A stretch of DNA of 64,000 nt from Amycolatopsis acididurans. GTDB lineage: Bacteria > Actinomycetota > Actinomycetes > Mycobacteriales > Pseudonocardiaceae. The stretch's first letter is position 1. Each line of letters begins with the position of its first letter. The notes beneath the pieces were generated by a model, which was given only the letters and a program-made list of their open reading frames with translations, did no database searches and had not been told where the DNA came from. The DNA lies in assembly GCF_012328925.1 (NCBI RefSeq), contig NZ_JAAXLS010000034.1, positions 1 through 64,000 on the forward strand, given 5' to 3'. Positions 33,482-41,703 of this stretch are shown here, one piece after another. Made by a program: the position numbers and the translations under genes.

Positions 33482-35131
33482 ATGTCCACGATGGTCAGTT
33501 GTGACCAGTGCCTGTCTTGGGGCGTGCCCGAGGGTATCGGTCGGTGTCGGGCGTGTCGCGAGTTCGGCGTCCGCTACCCGGATCTCGGCGACTGCCTGGG
33601 ATGTCGGCGCAGGACGCCACGGCGGAAGGGGTATTGCCGGTTGTGCTGGTGCCAGGCCAGGCTGGATCGCGGCCCGGTCAACCGGCATTCCCGCTTGCTG
33701 CCGTTCGTCCAGGACGTACGGCATCACCAGTTGTTCTTCGCACGCATGCCCAGTCCTCGCGATACCACCGTCCGCCCAACGCAACCCCGCCGGGGCGTGG
33801 GGACGGGCTCGCCCGGGATTCCTCGCAAGGCTCCCCCACCCGTGGCGGGGCGCCCGGTAGCCGGCCAGGTGCAGCTGCGGTTGATCGACGATCTGCGGCG
33901 GGACTACCGCTACGGGCGCGTTGACCTGCGACGTCACACCGTTCCTGACAATCCGTGGCTGGCCTGGGCGCTGCACCTGTCCCACACCATGGCCGAGGCC
34001 CGCGGATGGAGCGGAATTGTCCACCGGACACTGGATCGGAACTTGGTGATGCTGCTGGCCGGTTACCTCGACGGCGAGCGCATCCGCTACTCCGACTATT
34101 ACCCGGTGCTGCGCGACCGAATGGCCGGCCTCAAGCGCGTCACCGAGGTGCTGCAGAGCATGGGCATCCTGCTCGACGACCGCCCCGACACCTTCGAGGC
34201 GTGGATGACCGACAAACTCGCCGACCTGCACCCCGGCATCCGCCGCGACATCCATTCCTGGGCGCGGGCACTGCACGAAGGAGGCCCGCGTGTGCGCCGA
34301 CGCAGCGAAGGCACCGTCCGCAACTACCTCTACCACGTGCAAGCAGCGCTGACCGATTGGTCGCAGCGCTACGGCCACCTGCGGGAGGTCACTCGCGAGG
34401 ACATCCTCGCCGCGGTGGCCAACCGCAGCGGCTTCGCGCGAGCACTCACGCTGGCAGCGTTGCGTTGCCTGTTCTCCTGGGCCAAACGCGAGGGCCTGAT
34501 CTTCCGCAACCCCACCACAGGGATCAAGAACGGACCCTGCGAACGACGAATCCTGCAGCCGCTGAGCGAGGACGACATCACTCACGCTGTGAACGCGGCG
34601 ACCACGCCCCACGCGCGCCTGTTCGTCGCCCTGGCTGCCATCAACGCCGCCCGCCACGGCGATATCCGGGCGATACTCCTCGATGATGTCGATCTCGGCA
34701 ATCGCCGGATCACTATCGCGGGACGCATCCGCCGGATCGACGACCTGACTCACCAAGTCCTCGTCGAGTGGCTGGACTACCGCAGAAAACGCTGGCCGAA
34801 CACCGCGAACCCGTACCTGCTCGTCAGCCAGCACAGCGCCACTGGTATCCAGCCGGTCACCCAGCCCTGGGTGGGGTATCTGCTGCGCGGACTGCCCGCC
34901 ACGATCGAAGGGCTGCGCATCGACCGCCAACTCGACGAAGCCCTCGCCTGCGGCGGCGACCCACTGCACCTCGCGGCCGTGTTCGATATCGATAGCAGCA
35001 CCGCGATCCGCTACGCCACCTCGGCACGGCAACTCCTGCAACGCCCTCATGAAGCCAAGCCCCCGCCTTCACCCGGAACCCGCGGGTCCACACTGGACGA
35101 CAGCCCTGATGAACCCGTGGGTTCCTCCTGA
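33482..35131 (+). CDS. Degenerate tyrosine recombinase with N-terminal zinc ribbon
   Basis: A 549-aa protein. The first 60 residues hold CDQC, CRAC, CLGC and CRLC pairs, a double zinc ribbon. The C-terminal part has the tyrosine recombinase fold (LTLAALRCLFSWAKREGLIFRNPT, AAINAARHGDIRAILLDDVDL) but the boxes are altered: HxxR is replaced by a RIDRQ-type sequence and LGH by FDI, while AIRYA retains a possible tyrosine. It may be a structural partner of the intact recombinase at 32009 rather than a catalyst, as proposed for unequal partners in recombinase trios. It follows the HTH gene closely. Confidence 0.75.
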   Translation: MSTMVSCDQCLSWGVPEGIGRCRACREFGVRYPDLGDCLGCRRRTPRRKGYCRLCWCQARLDRGPVNRHSRLLPFVQDVRHHQLFFARMPSPRDTTVRPTQPRRGVGTGSPGIPRKAPPPVAGRPVAGQVQLRLIDDLRRDYRYGRVDLRRHTVPDNPWLAWALHLSHTMAEARGWSGIVHRTLDRNLVMLLAGYLDGERIRYSDYYPVLRDRMAGLKRVTEVLQSMGILLDDRPDTFEAWMTDKLADLHPGIRRDIHSWARALHEGGPRVRRRSEGTVRNYLYHVQAALTDWSQRYGHLREVTREDILAAVANRSGFARALTLAALRCLFSWAKREGLIFRNPTTGIKNGPCERRILQPLSEDDITHAVNAATTPHARLFVALAAINAARHGDIRAILLDDVDLGNRRITIAGRIRRIDDLTHQVLVEWLDYRRKRWPNTANPYLLVSQHSATGIQPVTQPWVGYLLRGLPATIEGLRIDRQLDEALACGGDPLHLAAVFDIDSSTAIRYATSARQLLQRPHEAKPPPSPGTRGSTLDDSPDEPVGSS

Positions 35132-35905
35132 GAAACCTTCAGTTCGTCTGAACTCCGGGCAGTCCGGAGGAAGTCGGAAAACCAGGACATCGATATGGGC
35201 CGGTCGGGCAGCGGTGCGGCCGTGTAGGTCGGCGAACTCGGGCAGCTCTTGTGCGCGGGTGATCACGCGGGGGCGCACGTGTTGGCCGCGCACGGGTGCG
35301 GTCAGGGCGATGCAGTGGTCGGCGGGTACGAGGCCGACGGCGTCGGCGGCGTCGTGGATCTGGCCGGGTAGGTCGACCAGCAGGCCGCGGCGGCGCCAGG
35401 GTCGGCAGGTGATGACGACATGGCCGCCGGGCCAGACCCAGTCCGCCACGGCGTCGAGAGCGTCATAGAGCCGGACGAGGACGCGGGTGGGGTCGTCGGC
35501 GGGGGTATGCCGGACTCCGGTGAGCACGAGGTCGACGGCGCCGGGCAGCTGTGCGGCGCGCGGGTCGTCGACGCTGTCGAGCAAGGTCAGCGCGCCGACC
35601 GGCCCAGCGAGCCGGGCCATGTCGAGGTTCGCCTCCAGCGGTGAGTCCCACCGGGTCTCGGTGGGCAGGCCGATGGCGTTGCGGCCGGCGCGGATGGCCT
35701 CGGCGAGCACGAGGCCGGGTCCCGGAAGGGGATCGCAGACGGTGTCGCCGGGGCCGGTGTAGGTATCCAGGATGTGGCGGGCGACAGCCGGGGTCAGCGC
35801 GGTGTCGGCCCGGGTCGCACCGACGTGGCGGCCGTCCAGCTGACGGCGGGGACCATGTTGACCGGTGTCCCAAACGCTGACGGGGCGGGGTGCGGAGCGC
35901 GGCAT
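35069..35905 (-). CDS. Methyltransferase-like protein with altered catalytic motif
   Basis: A 278-aa protein with a Rossmann-type SAM-binding look: LDTYTGPGDTVCDPLPGPGLVLAEAI at residues 45-75 is motif I-like, but the usual DPF.G.G.T is changed. DLVLTGVRHTP stands where (S/T/N)PP(Y/W) would be. It therefore probably binds SAM or a partner without methylating DNA, unless another residue serves. It overlaps the 3' end of the second recombinase gene and follows the gene at 35905-36762. Such pairs are known from actinomycete conjugative elements but are uncharacterised. Confidence 0.65.
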   Translation of the reverse strand: MPRSAPRPVSVWDTGQHGPRRQLDGRHVGATRADTALTPAVARHILDTYTGPGDTVCDPLPGPGLVLAEAIRAGRNAIGLPTETRWDSPLEANLDMARLAGPVGALTLLDSVDDPRAAQLPGAVDLVLTGVRHTPADDPTRVLVRLYDALDAVADWVWPGGHVVITCRPWRRRGLLVDLPGQIHDAADAVGLVPADHCIALTAPVRGQHVRPRVITRAQELPEFADLHGRTAARPAHIDVLVFRLPPDCPEFRRTEGFSGGTHGFIRAVVQCGPAGSG

Positions 35906-36762
35906 CAGCGACCTCCAGAAGGTGTGGTTGGACGGAAGGCGAGAGCGGTGCTGTGCGCCGGGAGGTGCCCGCCGAGGGCGATCGCGCGGCGGCCGTGCCG
36001 GGTCGTGGGCGGGCCGCTGCTCGGGGGTTGGTGGGCCAGGATCAACCGGTCGGTCAGCGCGAGTCCGGCCATCGCCGCGGCGCGGTGCAAGGCGCCGGAA
36101 CGGGTGCTGCGCGACCCCCGCTGCTGATTACTGTGCGTGAGAACGATCAGGGTGCCCGCAGGGGTCAGTAGCGGTGCCCACTCGGCCAGCAAGCCGGGGT
36201 CAACGGGGCGGTCGGTACAGCCGAGGATGATCACGGCGAAGCGGTCCGGGCGCGGCCTCGGAGCATCGTCGACAGAGGGACGGAGGGTCCGGTCCGCGAC
36301 TGTGTCGGGCGGTCGGCCGAGCGCGGGTCCGGGTCCGGACTCGAACCCCGCGTCGGTGCTCGGCTCATCGTCGCCACCGTCACCGCGACGGGCCTTCGAA
36401 GTCGGCAGGGCGGGCTCGGCGCTCGCGCCGCGACCGAGTCGCAGGACGGACTCGACGAGTCGGTCCCGGCGCTCTGGGGCACCACGCGGCGGGGCCGGGG
36501 CTGGCTCGCCGGCATCGGCGAGCGCGACGCGGTCGCCGGGGTCGCTGTAGGCCGTGGTGATCACGCGAACGGCCACGACCACCTTCTCTTCGTCGTCGAC
36601 GCTCGGGTCGACCGGGCACAGCCGAACGGTCGCCGGCACGACCGCGGAGCGAGGGCTGGCGCCGCCCGGCGCGAGCCGGCGAGGCGACGTTTCGGTGGGA
36701 TGTTCTGTGGGACTGGCGGGGGTGCGCGCGGGCGGCGCGTTGGGGATCGACTGTGGCGACAT
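35905..36762 (-). CDS. Proline-rich protein with methyltransferase-like C-terminus
   Basis: About 285 aa from ATG 36762 (MSPQSIPN, with TGGAGCG upstream). The first 170 residues are disordered and Pro/Ala/Arg-rich; the last 110 (FAVIILGCTDRPVDPG, LLTPAGTLIVLTHSN) resemble the C-terminal strands of a Rossmann methyltransferase without a complete SAM pocket. It shares its stop region with the start of the next gene at 35905, so the two are co-translated and may together make one SAM-dependent fold. Function unknown. Confidence 0.6.
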   Translation of the reverse strand: MSPQSIPNAPPARTPASPTEHPTETSPRRLAPGGASPRSAVVPATVRLCPVDPSVDDEEKVVVAVRVITTAYSDPGDRVALADAGEPAPAPPRGAPERRDRLVESVLRLGRGASAEPALPTSKARRGDGGDDEPSTDAGFESGPGPALGRPPDTVADRTLRPSVDDAPRPRPDRFAVIILGCTDRPVDPGLLAEWAPLLTPAGTLIVLTHSNQQRGSRSTRSGALHRAAAMAGLALTDRLILAHQPPSSGPPTTRHGRRAIALGGHLPAHSTALAFRPTTPSGGR

Positions 36763-37276
36763 GGGGCACGCTCCAGTGATCGTCGCGGTCGGGCAAGAAC
36801 GTCCCTGAAGTCCGCGACAACGGCCCCGATTGGACACGCGCCTCGAAAAAATTCTATGTGTTCCACGTCACAGATGTCGCCACGGTCTGTGGTCGCCGCG
36901 AGGCGCGGATGCGGCGACATGTTGATCTCTACCGCCGGGCATTCAAGATCGTTTCCGCATCGTCCCCAGGGGGCTTGGGGAGAGCGCTGGCGACGCCGAT
37001 CAAGATCGTTCCAAAAACTCGTCAAGATCATTTCTCTTGTTCATGCGCACCGTCTGCCGGTCGTGACAGCCACGGAACAAGAGCTGACTAACGCCGCAGT
37101 TCACAGCGTCGCTGGCGGCATCTGAGGCGATCTTGACATGGTCGAATTGTTGATCTCCTTGTTCCGGAACAAGGAGATCGTTTTAAGCATCTCGTAGTAC
37201 GCAGCCGTGCGCTGCGCTGTTCCTCGCCTGGCCTTCTCGGCGGCGTCGTTGACCGCCGTTCGAGAGGAGCCACGAG
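36763..37276. promoter_or_regulatory. Gene-free control/origin-like region with iterons and palindrome
   Basis: This 514-base stretch is less GC-rich than its neighbours and holds no gene. TCAAGATC occurs three times rightward (36943, 37000, 37022) and once inverted (37129-37136), TGTTGATCTC occurs near 36920 and 37149, and a perfect 28-bp palindrome lies at 37152-37179. It separates the leftward methyltransferase-like pair from the rightward transfer operon. It could be a replication or transfer origin, or a divergent promoter with repressor sites. Confidence 0.55.
37152..37179. repeat. 28-bp perfect palindrome
   Basis: GATCTCCTTGTTCC is followed directly by its reverse complement with no spacer. 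This is a strong candidate binding site for a dimeric regulator or relaxase-like protein. Confidence 0.95.
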
Positions 37277-38170
37277 ATGGCACACCTATCGGCTTCCGAG
37301 TACGCAGAGTGGCCCGCCAACCCCCTCGATGCCGCCCGCGCAGCGTTCGCGTGGCTAACGGCCGGAGATCATCCGGTCGCCCTGGATGGGCGCCTGTTCG
37401 ACCACGTGCCCAAACGCGAGATCCCTGTCGACGAACTCCGCGATCTGCTGCTGCAGCGAGATTGCCCGCGGCGGGTGTGGGACCAGGTGTGGACCCACGT
37501 GATCACCCGCGCCCGCGACGAGGGCGGCACGTGGACGATCGTGGCGGTCGGGCTCGCGCTGCCGATGCTGACCCCGATGGCGTCCCGGCTGACCGGCCGG
37601 TACGCCAATGATCCGAGCGACATCCACGCCGAAGTTTTGCGGGGCTTCCTCGACGCGCTGCAGACCGTCGATCTCGGCAAGGGGCGGATCACGATCCGGC
37701 TGCGGTGGGCGGCCTACCGCGCCGGGCACCGCGCACTGATCGCGGCGCTGGACGGACCCACACCGAAGGCCCCGGGCTTCTTCTCGGTCGAGCCGAAGCC
37801 TCCGTCGGGGCATCCGGACTTGGTCTTGGCCCGAGCGGTGGAGGTCGGGGTCCTGACCCAGACCGAGGCAACTGTCATCTCGGCGACTCGGCTCGATGAC
37901 TGTCTGCTGCACGAGTGGGCCTGGGACCACGAGATCGAGTTCTGGGCCGCCTACAAGATGCGCAAGCGAGCCGAGCGCCGACTCGCCGCCTGGCTGACCG
38001 AGTCGGTCGACGGCTCCGCCGAGGGCGATCCCACGGGCGAGCAGGCCACGTCCCGGACTTCCCCGAGCGCCGCATCCGACACCCCAAGTCGGTCACAGAA
38101 AGTAGCGAAAAAAGTTGACGGGGCCGTGTCCAATGAGCCCCCGAATTCCGGACTTCAGGGCTGCGGGTGA
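37277..38170 (+). CDS. Sigma-70-like HTH protein at head of transfer operon
   Basis: A 297-aa protein; GAGAGGAG lies nine bases before ATG 37277. WTIVAVGLALPMLTPMASRLTGRY and IHAEVLRGFLDALQTVDL, then ITIRLRWAAYRAGHRAL, look like sigma region 2 helices; VLTQTEATVISATRLDDCLL and YKMRKRAERRLAAWL resemble region 4. The C-terminal 50 residues are Ser/Pro-rich and probably disordered. It is the first gene of the conjugation operon and lies just after the palindrome, so it probably regulates transfer. The sigma assignment is by pattern only. Confidence 0.55.
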   Translation: MAHLSASEYAEWPANPLDAARAAFAWLTAGDHPVALDGRLFDHVPKREIPVDELRDLLLQRDCPRRVWDQVWTHVITRARDEGGTWTIVAVGLALPMLTPMASRLTGRYANDPSDIHAEVLRGFLDALQTVDLGKGRITIRLRWAAYRAGHRALIAALDGPTPKAPGFFSVEPKPPSGHPDLVLARAVEVGVLTQTEATVISATRLDDCLLHEWAWDHEIEFWAAYKMRKRAERRLAAWLTESVDGSAEGDPTGEQATSRTSPSAASDTPSRSQKVAKKVDGAVSNEPPNSGLQGCG

Positions 38171-38223
38171 TCCCTGCCCGCCTCTCGCGCACCTCGCCCG
38201 CTGAGCATCCCTGGAGGTCCACG

Positions 38224-38616
38224 ATGCGCTCGATCGCGCCCTCGTTCCGCCGCCGTGCGGCTGATGGCCGGCCGCCGGGTCGGCGGCGGCTCGGCGTCCT
38301 GGTCGTCGGCGGTCTCGTCGTCGCCGGCCTGGTGCTGACCGCCGCGTCGGCGTCGGCGGAGACCACCCATGTAGTCGCGCTGGCCCGCTCTGTCGAAGAC
38401 GTCCTCAACAACATCCGCAACTGGCTGATGGGCATCTTGGCTCTGCTAGCCACCGTGTTCTTGACCATCGGCGGCACCCGCTACGTGGTCGCCAACGGCG
38501 ACCCGTCGGAGGTCGAAAAAGCCAAGCAGGCGTTCAAGAGCGCTGGCTTCGGCTACGGCCTCGCAGCCTTGGCGCCGCTTGTGGTCGAGATCCTCAAAGG
38601 GATCGTGGGGGGCTGA
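38224..38616 (+). CDS. VirB2-like pilin/membrane subunit of T4SS
   Basis: A 130-aa protein. ATG 38224 is preceded by GGAGGTCC. A twin basic N-terminus and hydrophobic segment (VLVVGGLVVAGLVLTAASASAE) form a signal peptide. The mature part has two membrane helices (NWLMGILALLATVFLTIGGTRYVV and GFGYGLAALAPLVVEILKGIV) around a short charged loop, the layout of TrbC/VirB2-type pilins in actinomycete conjugation systems. It is followed four bases later by the TrbL-like gene. Confidence 0.75.
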   Translation: MRSIAPSFRRRAADGRPPGRRRLGVLVVGGLVVAGLVLTAASASAETTHVVALARSVEDVLNNIRNWLMGILALLATVFLTIGGTRYVVANGDPSEVEKAKQAFKSAGFGYGLAALAPLVVEILKGIVGG

Positions 38617-38620
38617 TCGA

Positions 38621-40657
38621 ATGGCCACCGCGTTCCCCACGCCTGGGGCCGGCCGCCGCCTGGGCCGCGCGTTCGCTGCGGTGGCCGCCCTTCTTGTGCT
38701 GACCGTCATCGCCGGGCTGGCCGGCGCGAGTGCGGCCTCGGCCCAGCCCGCGCCGCCCACCCCGACCCCCACGCCGTCGGCTCCGTCGCCCGAGCCCGCA
38801 CCGCCGCCGCTTCCTTTGCCCACTGTTGACGGGTGCGGACCGGACTCGCCGAACCCCGCCTGCCATATGCTGCCCGACCCGAAGCCGGCTCAGCCGGCCC
38901 CGCCACCCCAGCCGGGGCCGGCGCCGTGTCAGGGCATCGGGTGCATCCCCCAGCCCACCACGCCACCCGGCGGCGGCAACCCCGCAGAACAACCCAATAA
39001 TCAGAAAACGCAGCAGAAGTCGTCGTGCGGGATCACCGATCCGGTGGCCTGTGTCAAAGAGGCGATCGATTCGTTCTTCCGAGACTTGGTCGCCCCAGCA
39101 CTGAACAGCTTGCTGGATTTGCTTGCCAACACGTTGTTGACGACCCCGACGCTGGATCAGCTGCCGCGAATCGGTGAGCTGTGGAATTCCTCGTGGCAAA
39201 TCATGCTGGCCTGCTACGGGATGCTGATCCTCATCGCGGGAATCATCGTGATGGCGTACGAAACCGTCCAGACGCGTGTCTCCATCAAGGAGATTCTGCC
39301 GCGGGTCATTATTGGTTTCCTGGCAGGAGCGCTGTCGCTGTGGGTGTGTTCTCAGGCGATCAATATCGCCAATGCATTGGCAAAGGCGCTCATGTCCGGC
39401 GGAGTCGATGAGAATTCGGCAGCGAGCACGCTGAAACGCCTCACTTTGTCGTCTCTCAATGGCGGGTTCTTCATCATCTTCATCGGCCTTTTTCTGGCCG
39501 TAATGCTGGTTGCGCTGTTGCTGACCTACATCGTCCGTGTGTCGCTCACCGTCATTCTCATTGTGGGTGCGCCGCTGGCCTTGATGTGTCATGCGCTGCC
39601 GCATACCGAGGGAATCGCGAAATGGTGGTGGAAAGCCTTCGGAGGCTGTTTGGCTATTCAACTGGCCCAGTCGCTGACATTGATTACCGCGATACGCATT
39701 TTCCTCGCGCCGGGCGGGTTCACGTTCTTCGGGCCAACCACGGATGGGCTGGTGAATCTCCTCGTGTCGATAGCACTCATGTTCATCTTGTTCAAGATTC
39801 CGTTCTGGATCTTGTCGAGTATCCGAGTGGGTAACGGCGGCTCCTTCATCGGGAGCTTGGTCAAGGGCTTCCTTGCCTACAAGACGTTCGGTCTGCTTGG
39901 CGGAGGTGGGGGCAGGGCACCTCGGCCCCGGGGTGGGCCGAAGCCGTCGGGGCCGTCGGACCCGTACGCCAACACCAAAGCGACCTCGTCGGGCCAGTAC
40001 ATGCTGCCGCTGGAGGGCATCAAGCGGGGACGGGCGCCGAAGCCACCGCACCAGCGGTATGCGCCGAAGCCTTCGGCACAGTCGCGTCCCGGTGGACAGG
40101 GCACGCAGTTGTCGCTGCCGCTGGATGGCGAGTGGCCGGAGAACAAGCCCCGTGTGGGCCGGGATGGGCAGTACCGGCTGCCGCTGGATGTGCAGCGTCA
40201 GCCGGCACCCAAGCCCGCGGCCGGCCCGCCGGCCCGGCCGTCGTCGGCGCCGCGGGGCCGGCAGTTGAAGTTCCCGGCCAGCGGTGAGTGGCCGGAGAAC
40301 CGGCCACGCCTGGGCCGGGATGGGCAGTACCGGTTGCCGATGGACGCGCGACGGGTGCGAAAGCCCGCGCCGGCTCCTGCACCGCCACACCCGCGGCCGT
40401 CGTCGGCGGGTCGCCAGCTGAAGTTCCCCGCCGATGGCGAGTGGCCGGAGAACAAGCCCCGCGTGGGCCGGGACGGGCAGTACCAGCTGCCGCTGAACGT
40501 GCAGCGCACCCGCAAACCCGCCCCACCGCCCAGCGGCGGTCAACCCCCGACGACGCCGAGGCGAGGACCGCGGCCACGGCAACAGTCGCTGCCGTTGGAC
40601 CTGCCCAAGGTCCATCCCCCTCGCCCGAGCACCCGCCGAGAAGGAGGTGAGAAGTGA
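38621..40657 (+). CDS. TrbL/VirB6-like inner-membrane channel protein with repeat tail
   Basis: About 678 aa. Signal peptide (AAVAALLVLTVIAGLAGASAASA), a Pro-rich linker to about residue 120, then an SCGITDPVACVKEAIDSF segment and five to six membrane helices (about 195-420). This is the TrbL/VirB6 arrangement, which forms the membrane channel of the type IV secretion system. The cytoplasmic tail has at least three copies of a roughly 35-residue unit built on QLxxPxxGEWPENxPRxGRDGQYxLP, starting near residues 490, 545 and 605. It ends by TGATG overlap with the PrgI gene. Confidence 0.82.
   Translation: MATAFPTPGAGRRLGRAFAAVAALLVLTVIAGLAGASAASAQPAPPTPTPTPSAPSPEPAPPPLPLPTVDGCGPDSPNPACHMLPDPKPAQPAPPPQPGPAPCQGIGCIPQPTTPPGGGNPAEQPNNQKTQQKSSCGITDPVACVKEAIDSFFRDLVAPALNSLLDLLANTLLTTPTLDQLPRIGELWNSSWQIMLACYGMLILIAGIIVMAYETVQTRVSIKEILPRVIIGFLAGALSLWVCSQAINIANALAKALMSGGVDENSAASTLKRLTLSSLNGGFFIIFIGLFLAVMLVALLLTYIVRVSLTVILIVGAPLALMCHALPHTEGIAKWWWKAFGGCLAIQLAQSLTLITAIRIFLAPGGFTFFGPTTDGLVNLLVSIALMFILFKIPFWILSSIRVGNGGSFIGSLVKGFLAYKTFGLLGGGGGRAPRPRGGPKPSGPSDPYANTKATSSGQYMLPLEGIKRGRAPKPPHQRYAPKPSAQSRPGGQGTQLSLPLDGEWPENKPRVGRDGQYRLPLDVQRQPAPKPAAGPPARPSSAPRGRQLKFPASGEWPENRPRLGRDGQYRLPMDARRVRKPAPAPAPPHPRPSSAGRQLKFPADGEWPENKPRVGRDGQYQLPLNVQRTRKPAPPPSGGQPPTTPRRGPRPRQQSLPLDLPKVHPPRPSTRREGGEK
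40104..40506 (+). repeat. Three tandem coding repeats in the TrbL-like gene
   Basis: About 100-base units, each encoding GEWPENxPRxGRDGQY, near 40125, 40285 and 40435. Near-identical DNA in the units suggests recent amplification. Confidence 0.8.
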
Positions 40658-41703
40658 TGTCACAAAGCGTTCGGATTCCCGCGGACGTGGACCGCGAGGA
40701 CACCATCCTGGCGGGGTTCACCGCCCGCCAGGTTGCCGTGATGGCCGTGACGGGCCTGCTGCTTTACGGCGGATGGGTGGCGACCCGGACGTTCCTGCCG
40801 GTGATCGCCTACCTCATCGTCGCCGTGCCGATCGGGGTGGCGGTGACCGCGCTGGTGGTGGTGCGTCGCGACGGGGTGACCCTGGACCGGCTCCTGTTGG
40901 CCGCGATCCGGCTTCGGCTGCAGCCGAAGCGTCGGGTGGCTGCTGGGCAGGCGCCGAGGGCGGTGCCGGAATGGTTGGAAGGATTCGCCGACCAGTCCGG
41001 CGATGCCGTGCCCGGCGGACTGGACCTGCCCGCGACCGGGGTGGGCGAGGCTGGAGTGGTCGACCTCGGGGCTGATGGTGTCGCACTGATCGCCGCGTGC
41101 TCCACGGTCAATTTCTCGCTCCGGACGCCAGCTGAGCAGGACGCGCTGGTGGCTGCGTTCGGCCGCTACCTGCACAGCTTGTCCGCACCGGTGCAGGTCC
41201 TGGTGCGTGCCCAGCGCCTGGACCTCTCCGACCAGATCGCCGAGCTGCGCGAGCGTGCTCCGGGGCTGCCGCACCCGGCACTGGAGGCCGCCGCGCTGGA
41301 TCACGCGGACTATCTCGACCAGCTAGGCGAGCAGGCCGAGCTGCTGCGCCGGCAGATTCTGCTCGTAGTCCGCGAACCCGTGCGCACCCTGCCGTCGGAC
41401 TCGCTAACGCGGCAACGCCGCTTCGGACTGCCGTCGCGCTCCGCCGAGGACACCGAGCCCTCGGCAGGTGCGCGCCGGGCGGCGACCTCCCGGCTGCTGC
41501 GGCGCATGCACGAGGCGACCGACCTGCTCTCGCCCGCCGGGATCGAGGTGACTCCGCTCGATGTCGCTCAAGCCACGGCGGTGCTGTCCGCAGCCACCAA
41601 CCCCGACAGCCCGATCCCGCACTCACCGGAGATGGCCGGCGCGCACGAGGTGATCACCACTGCTGCCGGCTCCGAGTCGGACTTGGAGGAGGACACGCTC
41701 TGA
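40657..41703 (+). CDS. PrgI-family (VirB3-like) T4SS membrane protein
   Basis: About 348 aa. AAGGAGG lies nine bases before ATG 40657; GTG 40654 is an alternative. After VRIPADVDREDTILAGFTARQ the protein has two membrane helices (VAVMAVTGLLLYGGWVA and VIAYLIVAVPIGVAVTALVV), the PrgI/VirB3-like start. The soluble remainder (VDLGADGVALIAACSTVNFSL, AAFGRYLHSLSAPVQVLVRA) matches the domain that docks on VirB4 in Gram-positive transfer systems. It ends in a TGATG overlap with virB4. Confidence 0.85.
   Translation: MSQSVRIPADVDREDTILAGFTARQVAVMAVTGLLLYGGWVATRTFLPVIAYLIVAVPIGVAVTALVVVRRDGVTLDRLLLAAIRLRLQPKRRVAAGQAPRAVPEWLEGFADQSGDAVPGGLDLPATGVGEAGVVDLGADGVALIAACSTVNFSLRTPAEQDALVAAFGRYLHSLSAPVQVLVRAQRLDLSDQIAELRERAPGLPHPALEAAALDHADYLDQLGEQAELLRRQILLVVREPVRTLPSDSLTRQRRFGLPSRSAEDTEPSAGARRAATSRLLRRMHEATDLLSPAGIEVTPLDVAQATAVLSAATNPDSPIPHSPEMAGAHEVITTAAGSESDLEEDTL

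Noticed and set aside
31994..35050. 1018-codon leftward open frame
   Set aside because: Antisense of the recombinase trio; Arg/Pro/His-rich without domains.
38594..40663. 689-codon leftward open frame
   Set aside because: Antisense of the TrbL-like gene.
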